NCBI RefSeq assembly: GCF_032854445.1
Contig: NC_088295.1
Span: forward strand, 42,273,385-42,337,384
From: Liolophura sinensis
Taxonomy: Eukaryota > Mollusca > Polyplacophora > Chitonida > Chitonidae
Direction of reading: 5' to 3'
Length of the DNA: 64,000 nt
The notes below the pieces were generated by a model. It was given only the letters and a program-made list of their open reading frames with translations. It did not search any database and had not been told where the DNA came from. How positions within the stretch are numbered: position 1 is the stretch's first letter; each line of letters starts with the position of its first letter. Below are positions 47,134 to 59,480 of the stretch, piece by piece. The translations under genes were made by a program, and so were the position numbers.

Positions 47134-50100
47134 TCACAGATATGTATGCCGCATTTTGTTTATGTCAGACTATCCATCTGAGCTTTACAAAAATCCAAAT
47201 ACTTGTCATGAAGTTATACTGTTTGTTTGATTGAATGACCTAAACATAAGCCGATTTCCGAATTGTTTTTTCACCAGTCAAACTTCACCAAACTCCCATA
47301 AAACCATTCCATTAAAACCACGCCATCGTACTCGCGCAGTAATATATGCCAGAACATTAATTAAGAAGATGTGTAGGAATATGAGTGGCACTGAGATGGT
47401 TCACAAAAAACTGGAGAGTAAGTAGCCATGCCAACGAACTTGATGACTTATTACTCCGCGGAGGAAACAGTCCTAAGTGCTTCCGCGAATAACTATACCG
47501 ACCTGTCTCCGCAGAAAGACACACGTCCACCGGAGAAGCCATGTATCCTCATACCGTCTATCGGCAATTGATTTTCCTCGTGGGCGCCACGGAGACATAA
47601 AGACTATCCAGATCTCTTAAAATACCTGCGACTTTTATATCTGACAGCTTCGACATTCGAATATGCTTAAAGACCAGCTGTGAACACAGCGCGGAAGAAT
47701 TCTGATAGACTTATATACCGCGCATTCTGTTATCCAGATCGTGCTGCGTTTCTGTAAATGTCAGTGTGATACTTTCGTGGTCAGCTGTGCGTGTATTTGT
47801 GTGCTCGCCAAAGAGACGAAGGCTATAGGAAATAAACAGATCTGGTGAATATATGGTGAAAAAACGCGTGACAAGCTCTCTAGGAATAATATAGGTTTTG
47901 TTTAACAGAATACGAGGTAGGAAGGAAGATCACGGTCAGTGAGATGGGAGATTCCTTGGTTTTGTCAGAATTGGCTGAACGACTGACGGACTCACAAACG
48001 GACGCACTCACGAACGGACGCACTCACGGACGGACAGACAGACAAGAAAACAAAGTAAACTACACACCAAAGCTCACTGACCTATCTGCAACATATACTG
48101 AGTCGTGAACTTTCTGAGTAAAACTATTTACTGATAAATGGATAAACTAATGAAAAACAAAACTTAATGAAGGACTTCTTGGTTCAGGGTTAAATCGTTC
48201 CACGGAAACATTACTTAACGTGGTTAATTAGGGGTTTGTTGATCAGCGAACAACGATTACTAACAGCAAATATGGCCTATATACTTTCTTGTCTAACTTA
48301 ACGGAATTTATTCAGAAACGAACAAACGGATTATCTATATCTAACAGTTCGACGGAAAATACATGGTGTGTCTTATCTGACTGGTCCCGCAAAGACTATA
48401 TCATCTGTAAATGGAGATCTTTAAAAAAAAATCACCTACCATGTCATTACTTTGACGGCATACGGATTGAACTGACTCGCACAGCTCTGATCTACGGCGT
48501 AGACGTCGTCATGTCGTACAACTCACAAACACAAACCAAACGAGCTTCATTTCCACACAACATTTAAACGGGAAACATTCAGCACAAGAAGAGAAAAGGG
48601 TATTCAGGAAGTTTAAATTCAAATTAGACAAACGTGTAAAAATCTGTCGTCACACACAAACTGTTTCATTACACATATTCTTCCGCAAGCATGCAAGGCT
48701 TTGTGGACGTTTTTCCTTTTGTGCCCTTGAAACACACTCATGCGTGTCTTTTTTACAGAGATGCCTAGATACTGTTACTTCCTTGTGAACAATTGTTGTC
48801 CGATTATTATCATTCAAATTCGGTTTCATGTTCCCTTTATTCAACTGTTACTATACTGCCAAGCAGTGATCGGTTTAAATATATAAATCGCGTCTCAAAA
48901 GCCAACTGTTAGTCTTTTTTTACTCACAGTTCTGTGGAATATTTAACACATATATTACTGTTATACTGGTAAGTCTAATTCATACGCCTTATATGTGGAC
49001 TTGCTTTAATCATTCTGTACTTGGCAATGGCCTATATCTCGATACCATGTTAATATGCATGACGTAGAGATGACTTGAAATGTGTAGTTTGGCAAAACCC
49101 GTTGCACAAAAACAGAGCGTTATATTTGTCAAGTGTTTAATTTATTTTATACAAGACGTTTCATGTAGAGACTGTTTATGTGTTAAGAAGTATGAATGAA
49201 AACTTCTCTTTACAGGAAGATTGAGGTGACGTATAGCTATATACCTATGGAGTGACATAGTTCGTTTCTTACCATTCCTGTTCACATGTGAATATTTAGT
49301 ACTTAAAATAGGACTATTACATAAAACAGAAAAGTCGCTATTAATATATAGCGATACCTTACGTTCAAGAAGCATTTTCTTCTCTCTTAAAGATGCATCA
49401 GTCCTTGGACGTGTACAGACATTCGTTGGGCTTATTTAGAAAGGACTATTTTACTTTCAGTTATGAGTGAGCGTATGCAGTCTCCGTGCCACTAGTTCCA
49501 TTAGACATCGGTCTCTGCTTTACTACATAATTCTCATTGGTCTACAATTACGGCAGATTTAAGTGGAAGGGTATATAGGCGACACAACCCATTGGTTCCT
49601 AGGTTCTGCTGGGCAAAAGAGGGACACATGAAAATGTAGGACATGGCCAGCCTATAATAAACCTATAATCATGTAAATATGAATCATCTGTGCACAGCCA
49701 GCAAAAAGCGTCGTCCTAACCCATGCAGTGTAAATGCTGAATGGTATAGTATATGTGAGTTACCTAGCCTTGAGCTAACATCTGTATTAAATTTGGTGCG
49801 CTATTTTCCCTACTCCCATATATGTGTATGATGCTTATTGGACAGAAAATCAGAAAAAAGCCACAGCCTCACATAAAACAACAGAAGTTGTGTGGGCAAA
49901 GTCCGTTTTGAATATTTTGTCATCTAACAGAACATATAGAAGGGTCAATAAAACAGAGACTACAACAGCAAAATTAAATTCAATGTTTAAATTTCGTTAT
50001 GAAATTTAACATACTGAGCAAACCAGGCCTGTAGAGTATAAACATATGTGTGCATATAACGACAACAATGGCCATCAGGTACAGACTCAAGACTAAATAC

Positions 50101-51366
50101 ATTATTTATTTATTTATTTATTTTCTTACTATTTTAGTCTCAACAGAGAAACCCAATTTTTATCAGTATTTCTGTACTTGAGTAATGCCCTTAAAGGTGT
50201 GTACTACTAAAGTTTTAAAGTTTGAAGCCGGGAACACACCATAAGCGGATTTTTAGAAATTCACAAAATGCGCCTGTACGAGCGAATAGGTACACTAATT
50301 GTAGCTTGAAGCTAGAAGTTACAAGATACTTCAAACTAAAATAGGTAAACTAACTGTCGTTTGAAGTAAAAAGTTACGTGTTACTTATATCAAAAGGTTT
50401 CCGTTATTAAGGTATGTAGAAATATGACCACTTCAAGAGAAATGAGAAAAAGAAACACATTTTTAGAAAAGGTATGTCTGATAGTATGACCTTTTTTAAG
50501 ATACCAAGGGACGACAGCATCGGGAGCTGTTACTTCAACCTGCTCAAGTCACGTTGTTTCACGCGATGTCAGGTTTGATAAATCCAGGAGACATAAGTAA
50601 CCACACGACTTCATTTGGGGAAGCCACTGGTGTGTGGGGCTACTCTGAAACTTCCATAAATCTCTCCGCAAAAAAATACGTGACACATAAAGAACCGTCT
50701 TTTATTGCAAGGAAAGGCGGAGATGTGTCACAATATATATGTATACAGTCTTGGATTTGTGATAAATTTCAGTACGTCAGGTGGTTTATTAATACGTCTG
50801 CAGACTTAAGGACATTCATTAATGCTCACGTAGAAGACAAAACTGGCATTGGACCAGTGGGCTTCTCTGGTTCCTGCTATTTCATGGATATTAATCACAG
50901 ATTAGTGCGTACACTTCACGGATTGTAAACGACTGACTATAAGTTTAAACTCAAATTCTTTTTTACTTGATTAACTATTGGGTGATTTATATAATATATA
51001 CGTGCCAATTGTAACTATCGAATGATTTCTGTCATACCTGCTATTTAACTGATATACTTTAACTGATGCGTGACATACTGGGTATCCTCTCCTCCCGCTT
51101 CCCGCCACTTATCTCACTCACTGACACATTTACTGCTAATATTAACAACATGTTTTTATACCTTGGAAGTCAGGAGCTGAATGACTGTTGATGGAAACGC
51201 TGGTTTGTTCTCTGAGTGCCCGTGATCTATAAAGCGTACCATGGCAAACCGGCCTGCTCAGAAAGCTTAACCATCTCAGTACTGAATATGTCTTCTACTG
51301 ATCTGTTTATATATGACTACGATTTGTTTCTCCCACTTCACCATTAGCAGCTTTTGTATATATCCC
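47134..51366. other. unassigned AT-rich sequence
   Basis: Contains the 16-bp repeat at 48.0 kb and a simple (TTTA)n at about 50102-50122. The plus frame 50554-50928 (124 codons) has a protein-like composition (with GVWGYSETSINLSAKKYV and GIGPVGFSGSCYFMDINHR) but no family I recognise, and no splice or promoter context supports it. Confidence 0.4.
47990..48045. repeat. 16-bp tandem repeat, about 3 copies
   Basis: ACGGACTCACAAACGG, ACGCACTCACGAACGG and ACGCACTCACGGACGG in a row, followed by ACAGACAGAC. Confidence 0.88.
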
Positions 51367-51376
51367 TTTTATTGTC

Positions 51377-51477
51377 TGCACAACTCTGCCCGGTTTCTTC
51401 CCACCATAATGCTGACCCTTCGTCGTATATGTGAAATATTCTGGAGTAAGGCGTTAAACACCATCCAAATAAATAAA
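51377..51477 (+). mobile_element. SINE-A, 5'-truncated
   Basis: The last 100 bases of SINE-A only: AACTCTGCCCGGTTTCTTCC, CACCATAATGCTGACC, GTGAAATATTCTGGAGTAAG, GCGTTAAACACCATCC and an AAAT end. A 7-bp direct repeat TATTGTC at 51370-51376 and 51478-51484 is a plausible short TSD. Confidence 0.88.
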
Positions 51478-51562
51478 TATTGTCAACATGCCTCACTGCC
51501 TTCAAGCTACGGTGTCAAGTGGCGTATACGATGCTGCAGTTGAAACATGACCAGCCTTCATT

Positions 51563-51930
51563 GACCGCTTAGGTGGTCTAATGGTTAAAGCGTCCCCATC
51601 GAAATGAGGAGATCTGGGACCAAAAGCGGGTCGGGTCATACCTAAGGCTTTAAATATTGTACTTGTTGCTGCATCGCTTGGTGTATAGTACTGAGAGGTT
51701 GGAGCAAGAAAAACGGCACTGATTGGCCCGACGTCATTATTATGGGAGGTTGGGATGTTATGTTTGGTGTCTTCGGCATAATATTTGAGTGACCGCAGCA
51801 CTTCGGTTACATGGACTAGCCCTACCACAAGAAGGAACAGTATATGTACACACACCCCATGACTCCTCGTTGACTGAAAACTTCCAAAGTACGACGTAAA
51901 ACCAAAAGCCTACTTACAAGCATATAACAG
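51563..51930 (+). mobile_element. SINE-B copy 3, near full length
   Basis: A perfect A box TGGTCTAATGG (51574-51584) and a degraded B box, then the B body: GGGTCATACCTAAGGC, TGTACTTGTTGCTGCATCGC, a GGTGTCTTCGGCATAATA segment, and CCACAAGAAGGAACAG. The 3' part reads CTCGTTGACTGAAAACTTCC then AAAGTACGACGTAAAACC, the shared SINE 3' module, followed by CCTACTTACAAGCATATAAC, which matches the end of copy 1. The TSD is not clear. Confidence 0.85.
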
Positions 51931-51954
51931 CAATCGCAAATTACCATGTTGTCG

Positions 51955-52034
51955 CATAGATTTATTTATTTATTTGACTGGTGGTTTACGCCGTATATTT
52001 CACTTATACAACGGCGACCAGCATTATGGTGGGA
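51955..52034 (-). mobile_element. SINE-A, 80-bp 3' remnant with 9-bp TSD
   Basis: The plus strand TTTATTTATTTATTTGACTG, GTGGTTTACGCCGTATATTT and CACTTATACAACGGCGACCA is the reversed SINE-A end, missing the TTCTTGAG part. The direct repeat ATGTTGTCG at 51946-51954 and 52035-52043 shows that even this very short copy came from its own insertion. A second (AAAT)n tail at about 52165-52184 ends some unrecognised sequence. Confidence 0.88.
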
Positions 52035-52761
52035 ATGTTGTCGTGTACATCAACGGTTGTATAAGTGGTCAGGTATAACCCTGATTGCCTTTCAGTTTAA
52101 CTATATTAAGGCCGGTGGGGCAATAGCTTATACTTCATGCAGAATAGCAGCCCGCTATTTATCAAATAAATAAATAAATAAATCATTCAGAATATAATAT
52201 GGAGGAATACCCATGTACAGTGTGCACCATGTGTAGCGGCATAATGCAGTTTACATGGGAAAGCACAGAAATTATCTTATCAGTTACTGCACAGATATTA
52301 TTTGTAGATATGGTATAAGGATAGGCTGAATACACCTCTCGCCGCAGGGTAGGAATGCTCTTATAATTACAGATATATACATGTATACATGTGGGTTTAG
52401 AAAATATCCCTATATGCCACAGATGTAAAGAATAACCGTCCAATAAATATATGCGACACCATGCAGTATGTTGTGCAAGTATATCATTAACCAGAATTAC
52501 TACTACATGATTACGTTACAGACGAACTCAGACTTGGACTGCACGATTGCTTACGACATGGAAATCCCTTAGAGGGCATGTCACAGCTATGCAATTCACC
52601 AGATGGATGTGTAAATCCAAATATAGGTGATGACCCGGAGTGCGTAAGACACACCCGTGAAAGAATTCAGATTTTATATCGGCTGATCGCGTCTGGCTGC
52701 GTTCTTTTTCGTCACCCAATGGTATTGTGTATTGTTATTTTATCAATGCTGAAAGTAATAC

Positions 52762-52794
52762 GGGATAGGGGAGAGGGAGGGGTTTTCTTGGGGT
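52762..52794 (+). other. G-quadruplex-forming motif
   Basis: Five runs of at least three G separated by loops of 3, 3, 1 and 7 bases (GGGATAGGGGAGAGGGAGGG then GTTTTCTTGGGG), followed by a T run and another GGGGG at 52806. This satisfies the usual G3+N1-7 rule in an otherwise AT-rich setting. Confidence 0.75.
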
Positions 52795-54444
52795 TTTTTT
52801 TTCTTGGGGGATAAACCATCGCACGTGACCAAGTGCTGTACCTAAAGGGCACCCGGACATAAGCAATCGCTTTAACTCGCTTCATATTTCCCAGTCTTAG
52901 AACTACATATAAGTCTGAATAGAAGCTCTGTCAAGAACATCCACTACGTAAATACGACAACAATTCTTGTGCACGTACGAAGTGTGTTTAGTCTGTTATC
53001 ATACATATATGTAGCTATAGGCTGGGTTTCAGCACGACCATAACAACATAATGAAGTATCCCACAGTAATGATTTATGTACCAAGAAGTTGTCCTGATGC
53101 AGATGGCTCTACGACAGAAGGCACAGATACTTGCTGCTTCTGATAATACACTGCACCTGACAACAGACATGTTGTTGTCGTTGTTTCTTTCTGTCACATC
53201 TCATACCCTTAAGGATGGATACAGGGGCTCATTGTCAGATTCAGATTCTCCTAATATATCAAATGACCCCAAATTTTAAAAAAAATAACCCAATGAAGTT
53301 CTGCATTTGGAAAAAACATTTTGGTAGTTTTGGGCTTTCAAAACTGATGAACTGTTGAAGAAATGTGATATTTACAAACACTGAAACTTTGCCTGGTCTG
53401 TTTGATCTAAATAATACCATGTTTTGATGTCACTGAAAAGTTCTTGTTAAAAATCAAATAAAAGGAACTATACAAAAGATCCTGAATCCAACGATGACCC
53501 AGCTACAGTAATAAAGGCCTTCTCGTGAAGAGAGTTGTACAAGAATCCTTTCTTTCAATGTTGACTCCACGTCTGATCGATCTATTCAAACGCTGGGTCA
53601 CTCTATCCTAAGAGATTGAGCGATATTTCTTTTTGTATAATTAATCATTTACCTAGATTGTTGTTTCGTTGAATCCACGGGCCATGAAGTAGTTTACCGA
53701 TCATAGGTATGATAACCGCCTCTTGTAAATGTAGTTCATACTGTACATACGGCTTACAGGTGTAAGGCTGTCTCTGATTGCGTTACCATAGTTATAGTCT
53801 TGAACTTTGCACAAGTCCCTTAATATAGCCTACCAATGCTGCAACCCGATCAGTCTCTAACACTGACAAAGCATAGATAAATCATCATCAATCAGGCCAG
53901 TGTAGAGCAATATAACGAGTTTTTGGTCTTACAATGGTCGGTCATTATGACACAAATATTAGCCAATTGTGGCTTTCGGTATCGATATTTTAGGACCACC
54001 CGGTATATATATGACACGTAACTATTGGCTGACTGACAATCCGGTATCAACAGCATAATCCTTCCCTATTGCTTAAGACTAATTGCCGTACGACTATATA
54101 ATGTAGCCTATTATTAACGTAAGCCTAACCATGCAATATCACTTTACTTAATAGTCTATAAAGACTTAAACATTAACTGTTCATGTGCAATCCCTACAAG
54201 CTTTTTTATACTGCAGCAGAACTAATTACAGCATGAAATGCGTGAGCACTTAACAAGTTCATTATACAACATATACTTCGGCTATAAGACTTCATGAAAT
54301 AAAGTTCTTTTTCTCACGTTATATTATGATATGTGATGTGATATCTGAAAATCTATACACGAAAAAGTCAAACTGTTAATTGTTCACACAGTTTTTATGT
54401 TTTATTAAAAAACGAAAGCGAATATACACATATATTGATTTTAA

Positions 54445-54547
<103 letters not shown>

Positions 54548-57082
54548 GTCGCGGTAAAGTCCCCTAAAGTGGCAGCCATACGCTTAGTTGTTTCGCTGTT
54601 GACCTTATTGTCGTGGAGACCTAAATGCCACGTGGTTGATTTGGTGTCGCAAAACATTTCGGCATCATATCATCACGCAACAGACTCCCCCTCCCCTTCT
54701 CCAAAAAAGCGCGTTTTTCTCGATCTAAGAACGTGAATAGCACACATGTGCGCGTGACGAGTTCAACGATTTAAGAGTTTACGCGCGGAGTGTAGCTGGC
54801 AGTCATGCGTACTTGGGGTCGCAGTGTAGCAGCTGGCGCTATAGCCTGGATTGGGTTACACGAGTAGATCAAATCCAGTCTTAAAAGTACGAACTTCTCT
54901 TCTCATCTAGGCCTATCTATTGCGCAAAGCCTTTTTAAATTTGAAGAACTTTTACCAGAAATTTCCTAAGGATTTAGCAAAAACTTGTGTAAAAATGTGT
55001 CAGTTCAAACATGCTGAGCCCAGTGGAAATGTTGACAGATTGAGCGACCGCGTGGTCAGATTGTATGGTCACTGAACCAGGCTAAGTGAGAAACTAGTAA
55101 AAGCCTTTACAGTGTCCCCATATAGTGGATGCTATCCCAAATTCTATGTCAGCGCTGCTTCTGCTAACATCACATGAGCATCAGTTACTACAACGTGCTT
55201 CCGAATCTGAAATGGCTTACCGTGTGAAGGCAGAAGACTGTCGTGGTAAAGAAATGTTGTAGTTCGGTCCCAGGGTAAAAGCGCCGTCTAGGCTGCTCGC
55301 ACCGTATCGGCAGATCCACAGCCTCTGTTGTTTGACATACTTAGCCAGTTCGGTGACCCGTCTGTGACATAGAGGGGGAAATAGGTCAGCGACGGCAGGC
55401 TGGTGTGTTTTGTACCACCTCCTTCTCTGTATATATACTGCTCATTCGTCACAAATAGCTAGAGAAACTAGCGCTTAGATTGCCTAAATGAACAAAGACT
55501 TAAATACTGTATATGTATAAATATTCCGTTGGGTTGTCGCCGGCAAGCATTTTGAAAAAAAAAAACCAACATAGAAATTCCTTATATCACAGTAAGTTGT
55601 CAAATACAAGCCATGCGCACAGAATTAGTTTTATGACGATTCTCCAAAGATATCTAGATATTAACATAGACCAGATAACAGATGCGCTTGTCTTCTTGCT
55701 CTGTATATGTAGCAATATTTGTTAAGTACAATATGTGCACGTGTGTTCATCCAAGTTATATCAACAGAGCGCGTTGTGATCGAAAGCCACATTATAGCTT
55801 GGTAGGTGCCATTTGTAATTGTATTCAATCGTCAGTTTCAACAAAATCAAAATCGTTAAAGCTGCCTTCACACGGTGCGATTTAACATAGGTACAATACT
55901 GAAATGGCATTAATATAGCTGAGATCTACCTGAGGTTACGGCATTAAAATGGCGGACAGTACTATGTACATGCAAATACGATAGACTGTTCACGTCGCCT
56001 GAACTGCATACTGAATTTGTGTTTCACGTGATATATATCAATCACAATAATGTATAACACAAGAAACACATACTGTTCACGATCTCTGTGACAGAATATA
56101 TGTACATGAGAGAAATAGATGTCAATAAACCTATGGATGTCTGATAAGCACAGAGTGACAAATTTAAGCGAACAAACGATATATGACCCAGTGTCTCTAT
56201 AACATGTGTACAAATAACTTAAAAATGAGATAACTTCACTTTGTTTTCGAATTTTATTCGACCATGGCGTTTTTCAACTGCCTGCTTCTCTTCTTGCTAC
56301 CAGTCAGTATTTATTTTGGTGGGAATTGGCCTTTTAGCATATTGGAGTAAACTATCAATATACTGAAAATATATTTTTGACAATTCCAGTTTTCTCCACC
56401 TTAAACTTCACCATCGTCATATTGGTGGAAATCATCAATAAAAAAATGTAATCATTGGCGCTTTAAAACCCCATTTAACTTTCAACAGGGCGCTTAACAA
56501 CAGTCAAATGAATAAATAACCAAAAAAATAAATATTTTTAAATATAGTCTGCGCCTGGCATGCACTTTTAAATATAGTTATGTAACATTAAAATGAACGG
56601 CTTGACAACAGAGTTATTGAAAGTGTTTAAATTATTATTAAACATTAATGTTGTGTTTTACATGTTATAATGGTTGTTTGGGATGAAAAGACTGTAGTAA
56701 AGGGTGGCTTTGGATAAGAGTCGTGTGTCATCGATTGGAAACGCCATTTGTCTGTTGACAAAATGTTACTGGTATACAGCTGATTTCACACCAAGACTGC
56801 AAATAATTAACGATCAGTCAAAGCCAATACAGCGGACAGCTACGCACGCGCATTAAAATCACTTATATATGCCATGTTCGTGTTAAATTTGTTTTCATAC
56901 GACATATCAAAATTGAAAATACCAATATAAAACCCTGATGTTTTTTCTTACTATAAATTGTCATTGCTGGCCGATTGTTATAAGGTGTCGCTTTCGTGAC
57001 AGCTGATTGATTCAACCCCAGTGAGATCGCGTTCTCGAATCCATTTCCAGGTTATTCACCTATGGGCTAATATATATGTATG

Positions 57083-57204
57083 GATCTTCAACAACCGTGG
57101 TTTTCCCCCGAGGTCTGCCCGGTTTTCCTCCCACCATAATGCTGGCCGCCGTCGTATTAGTGAAATATTCTTGAGTACAGCGTAAAACACGATCAAATAA
57201 ACAA
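57083..57204 (+). mobile_element. SINE-A, 5'-truncated, with 14-bp TSD
   Basis: SINE-A from the GTGGTTTTCCCCCGAGGTCT segment to TTCTTGAGTACAGCGTAAAA and an AAAT-type end. The direct repeat AATATATATGTATG at 57069-57082 and 57205-57218 is the longest TSD in the window. The 3' TSD abuts the tail of an oppositely oriented SINE-B, so this A copy probably inserted in or at the edge of that tail. Confidence 0.9.
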
Positions 57205-57218
57205 AATATATATGTATG

Positions 57219-57455
57219 TATATATGCTTATGTTTTCGGCCATATGACAACGAGGAGTCTCTTTGTGTGTCTACGTATAATGTGTTTTCTTGTGGCAGGC
57301 GAGTCCATGCTGCCGAAGTGCTTTCGTCGCTAAAGTATCGTATTGAAGACACCACACATCACACCCCATCTAGTCACATTACACTGACACCGGTCAACCA
57401 GTCTTGTTTTCTTACCCTAAACGTTCTTCTCAGTTTGAGCAACAAGTAAGGAAGC
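57219..57455 (-). mobile_element. SINE-B copy 4, 5'-truncated
   Basis: Read on the minus strand, it holds the B body from TACTTGTTGCTC through GGTAAGAAAACAAGACTGG, the CACTTCGGCAGCATGGACTC segment and CCACAAGAAAACAC, to ACTCCTCGTTGTCATATGGC and CGAAAACATAAGCATATATA. The tRNA head is absent. Frames through it on both strands are not genes. Confidence 0.85.
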
Positions 57456-57491
57456 AACAGATAGAATTTTCAAAAAACCTGTAGCGATATG

Positions 57492-57590
57492 CGATGATAG
57501 ATTTTCCCGAGGTTGGCTTGGTTTCCCTTTGCTCAGCTTTATCGTCGTTTTATGAGTGATATATTCTTTTGTACCGTGTTAAATTGTATT
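57492..57590 (+). mobile_element. badly decayed SINE-A 3' end (tentative)
   Basis: TTTTCCCGAGGTTGGCTTGG, TTTATCGTCGTTTTATGAGT, GATATATTCTTTTGTACCGT and GTTAAATTG follow the SINE-A order (TTTCCCCCGGG, CCGTCGTATAAGT, GAAATATTCTTGAGTACGGC, GTAAAAC), each with several differences. No TSD. Confidence 0.45.
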
Positions 57591-57989
57591 TTAATTCATC
57601 CTTGACAGGTGTTTCCAACAGATTTTAACCGAGTGCAAAAATACCAAAGCAGCACTTTTCAAAGTTTATCTCTCTCCAGCTCTTTGTGATTGGGACTATG
57701 ATCAAATAACCTTGATGCAGGCTTGCAGGAAATCCCCGAATCGCGCATGCGCAATATGAACTTAAAGGTGTCATTTATTATATCCTGACAGGCATAACAT
57801 GAGACAGTCAGATTTGCAAGGCTTTCATAACACTGTAATCACTGTGCTCAGGTGGAGCTCTATTTGAGCAGTATCATTAACCCATGATGCCATACAATGT
57901 TCCTGTAATGAACAAATTAAAAAAAAAAATACAACAACAGCAACAACATATTAATGAAATTTGCCCACAGGCCATTAGTACATGTCTTT
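57591..57989. other. unassigned
   Basis: I see nothing beyond an A-rich tract near 57918. Confidence 0.4.
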
Positions 57990-57997
57990 AAACATGT

Positions 57998-58198
57998 GTA
58001 AAACTGTGGGTTAAAGTCAAGCTCATGCTGGCTTCCTCTCCGGTCGTACGTGGGAAGGACTACCAGCAACGTGCGGATGGTCGTGGGTTTCCACCGGCTC
58101 TGTTCGGTTACCTCCCAATGCCGTCCACCGTCGCGTATATAAGTGAAATATTCTTGAGTGTGGCATTAAACACCAGTCAAATAAATAAATAAATGAAC
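57998..58198 (+). mobile_element. SINE-A, 5'-truncated within the B box
   Basis: Starts in a decayed B-box region (GTGGGTTAAAGTCAAGCTCA), then GCTGGCTTCCTCTCCGGTCG, GGATGGTCGTGGGTTTCCAC, TTCTTGAGTGTGGCATTAAA and (AAAT)n. An 8-bp direct repeat AAACATGT at 57990-57997 and 58199-58206 is the likely TSD. Confidence 0.9.
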
Positions 58199-58206
58199 AA
58201 ACATGT

Positions 58207-58861
58207 TTTGGTGCTTGTATCATACATATATAGAGGCCTTGAATCAAGATATCAGAAAACACGAGTGTTGTGCTATACCGGAATCAAAATGTAAGTCTAT
58301 TTTAACATATGTCGCGATGTACTTTATGCTTATGTTGATAGAGATAATAGATCCTATATCAGCAGAGGTCAGGACAATATATGCAGCGCGGACCGTAAAC
58401 ACTCTATAGCTCTTGTCACGTTTCACTCTAAATTTGTCACTTGTTCAGATACCACATATACCGGTGAAAATGATACGGAGCTGTTGAACTTTGTGATTAA
58501 TGTCTACATGTGTTTACGACGTGCGTTACCACAGTTTGGTCACGTCGAAAACAACTATACGACTTACATAACTGTAGGAATCGGTATACAGTTTGTTATT
58601 TTTTATTTTGTGGTCCACAATATTTCGGTCATTGAATGACCTTGTCCCCTTTTAGCAGACCGATCCCAGTGTCAGCATGTTTATGTTATTGTCTCGCTAA
58701 AATATCGAACACATCAAATAAATCTATTACAAGCATCCATTCACACTATACTGAGTCTGGACAAATCCCTATCTGCTGAGCGCCAAGCTATTTACGTAGC
58801 CATTAAAATTGTCGATTTTAAGGTTTTTATTAAGTAGAACCTTGTTCGAGTTTAAACCCCT
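58207..58861. other. unassigned
   Basis: No gene or repeat recognised. Confidence 0.4.
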
Positions 58862-59080
58862 GGGCCCGTATTTATCAAAGAAATTATGACTTACGTCATA
58901 AAACACAAGTCTTTAAAAAACCAAAAACAGAACAGGAAAGAACTCAAAGGGTGGTTAGTACATTGTTCTGCAGCAAAGAATCAGTGTACAAATTTTAAAT
59001 ATTCTAGAGAGAAACATTTTAATTGTCGCTGTTTTTAAATGTTTGACGTAAGTCTCAAGACTTTTGATAAATATGGGCCC
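58862..59080. mobile_element. MITE-like element, 219 bp, with terminal inverted repeats
   Basis: The left end GGGCCCGTATTTATCAAA is mirrored at the right end by TTTTGATAAATATGGGCCC. Complementarity continues inward (left GACTTACGTCA, right TGACGTAAGTC), so the first and last 37 bases can pair imperfectly. The interior is AT-rich and non-coding, as expected for a non-autonomous DNA transposon. The palindromic GGGCCC makes the exact ends and the target-site duplication ambiguous. The superfamily is not determined. Confidence 0.82.
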
Positions 59081-59324
59081 TGATCTCCATACTTTTTAAT
59101 CGAGACACTGTATATTGCTGCTACTGTCACTCAGGTTTTTACCTTTAGCCGACGACTAAACTCTTCCTATACCGGAAATTACCACACCGTCATCGTTATC
59201 CTATCTGATTATTAGCTACTCGTGAAGGTAAAAGATTTATGCAAATTTCCTAAAAGCTATTGGACATATGTCGTGCCCACTTGAGGAGTCGATCAAACCT
59301 CCCATGCAGGAGTATTCTGACATC

Positions 59325-59480
59325 ACCTTTTAATAATATACGGCAACCAAACAGTCGTAATAAAACCCTGACTGTGGACAAGACGTCGGATTTCACCGGT
59401 CCAAGGTGTCACTATTTGCCAAATATCACACTGTCGTCGCTCTTCTGGTTTTTCTCTCTGTGTTGAAGTCTTTTATTACA
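59325..59480. repeat. repeat E, third copy
   Basis: AATAAAACCCTGACTGTGG, a GGATTTCACCGG block, TATTTGCCAAATATCACACT and GTCGTCGCTCTTCTGG, then TTGAAGTCTTTTATTAC, follow the order of the two copies at 44.1-44.5 kb (AATAAAAACCTAACTAAG, CGTATTTCACCCC, CATTTGCCAACTTACACACT). Shared order over about 150 bases makes chance unlikely. Confidence 0.62.

Noticed and set aside
50554-50928. 124-codon plus-strand frame as a gene
   Set aside because: The composition is plausible, but I recognise no domain and see no splice, promoter or homology support. One or two chance frames of this size are expected in the window.
53495-53600. inverted GACCCAGC / GCTGGGTC pair as a transposon
   Set aside because: The complementarity is only about 8-9 bases, with no target duplication.
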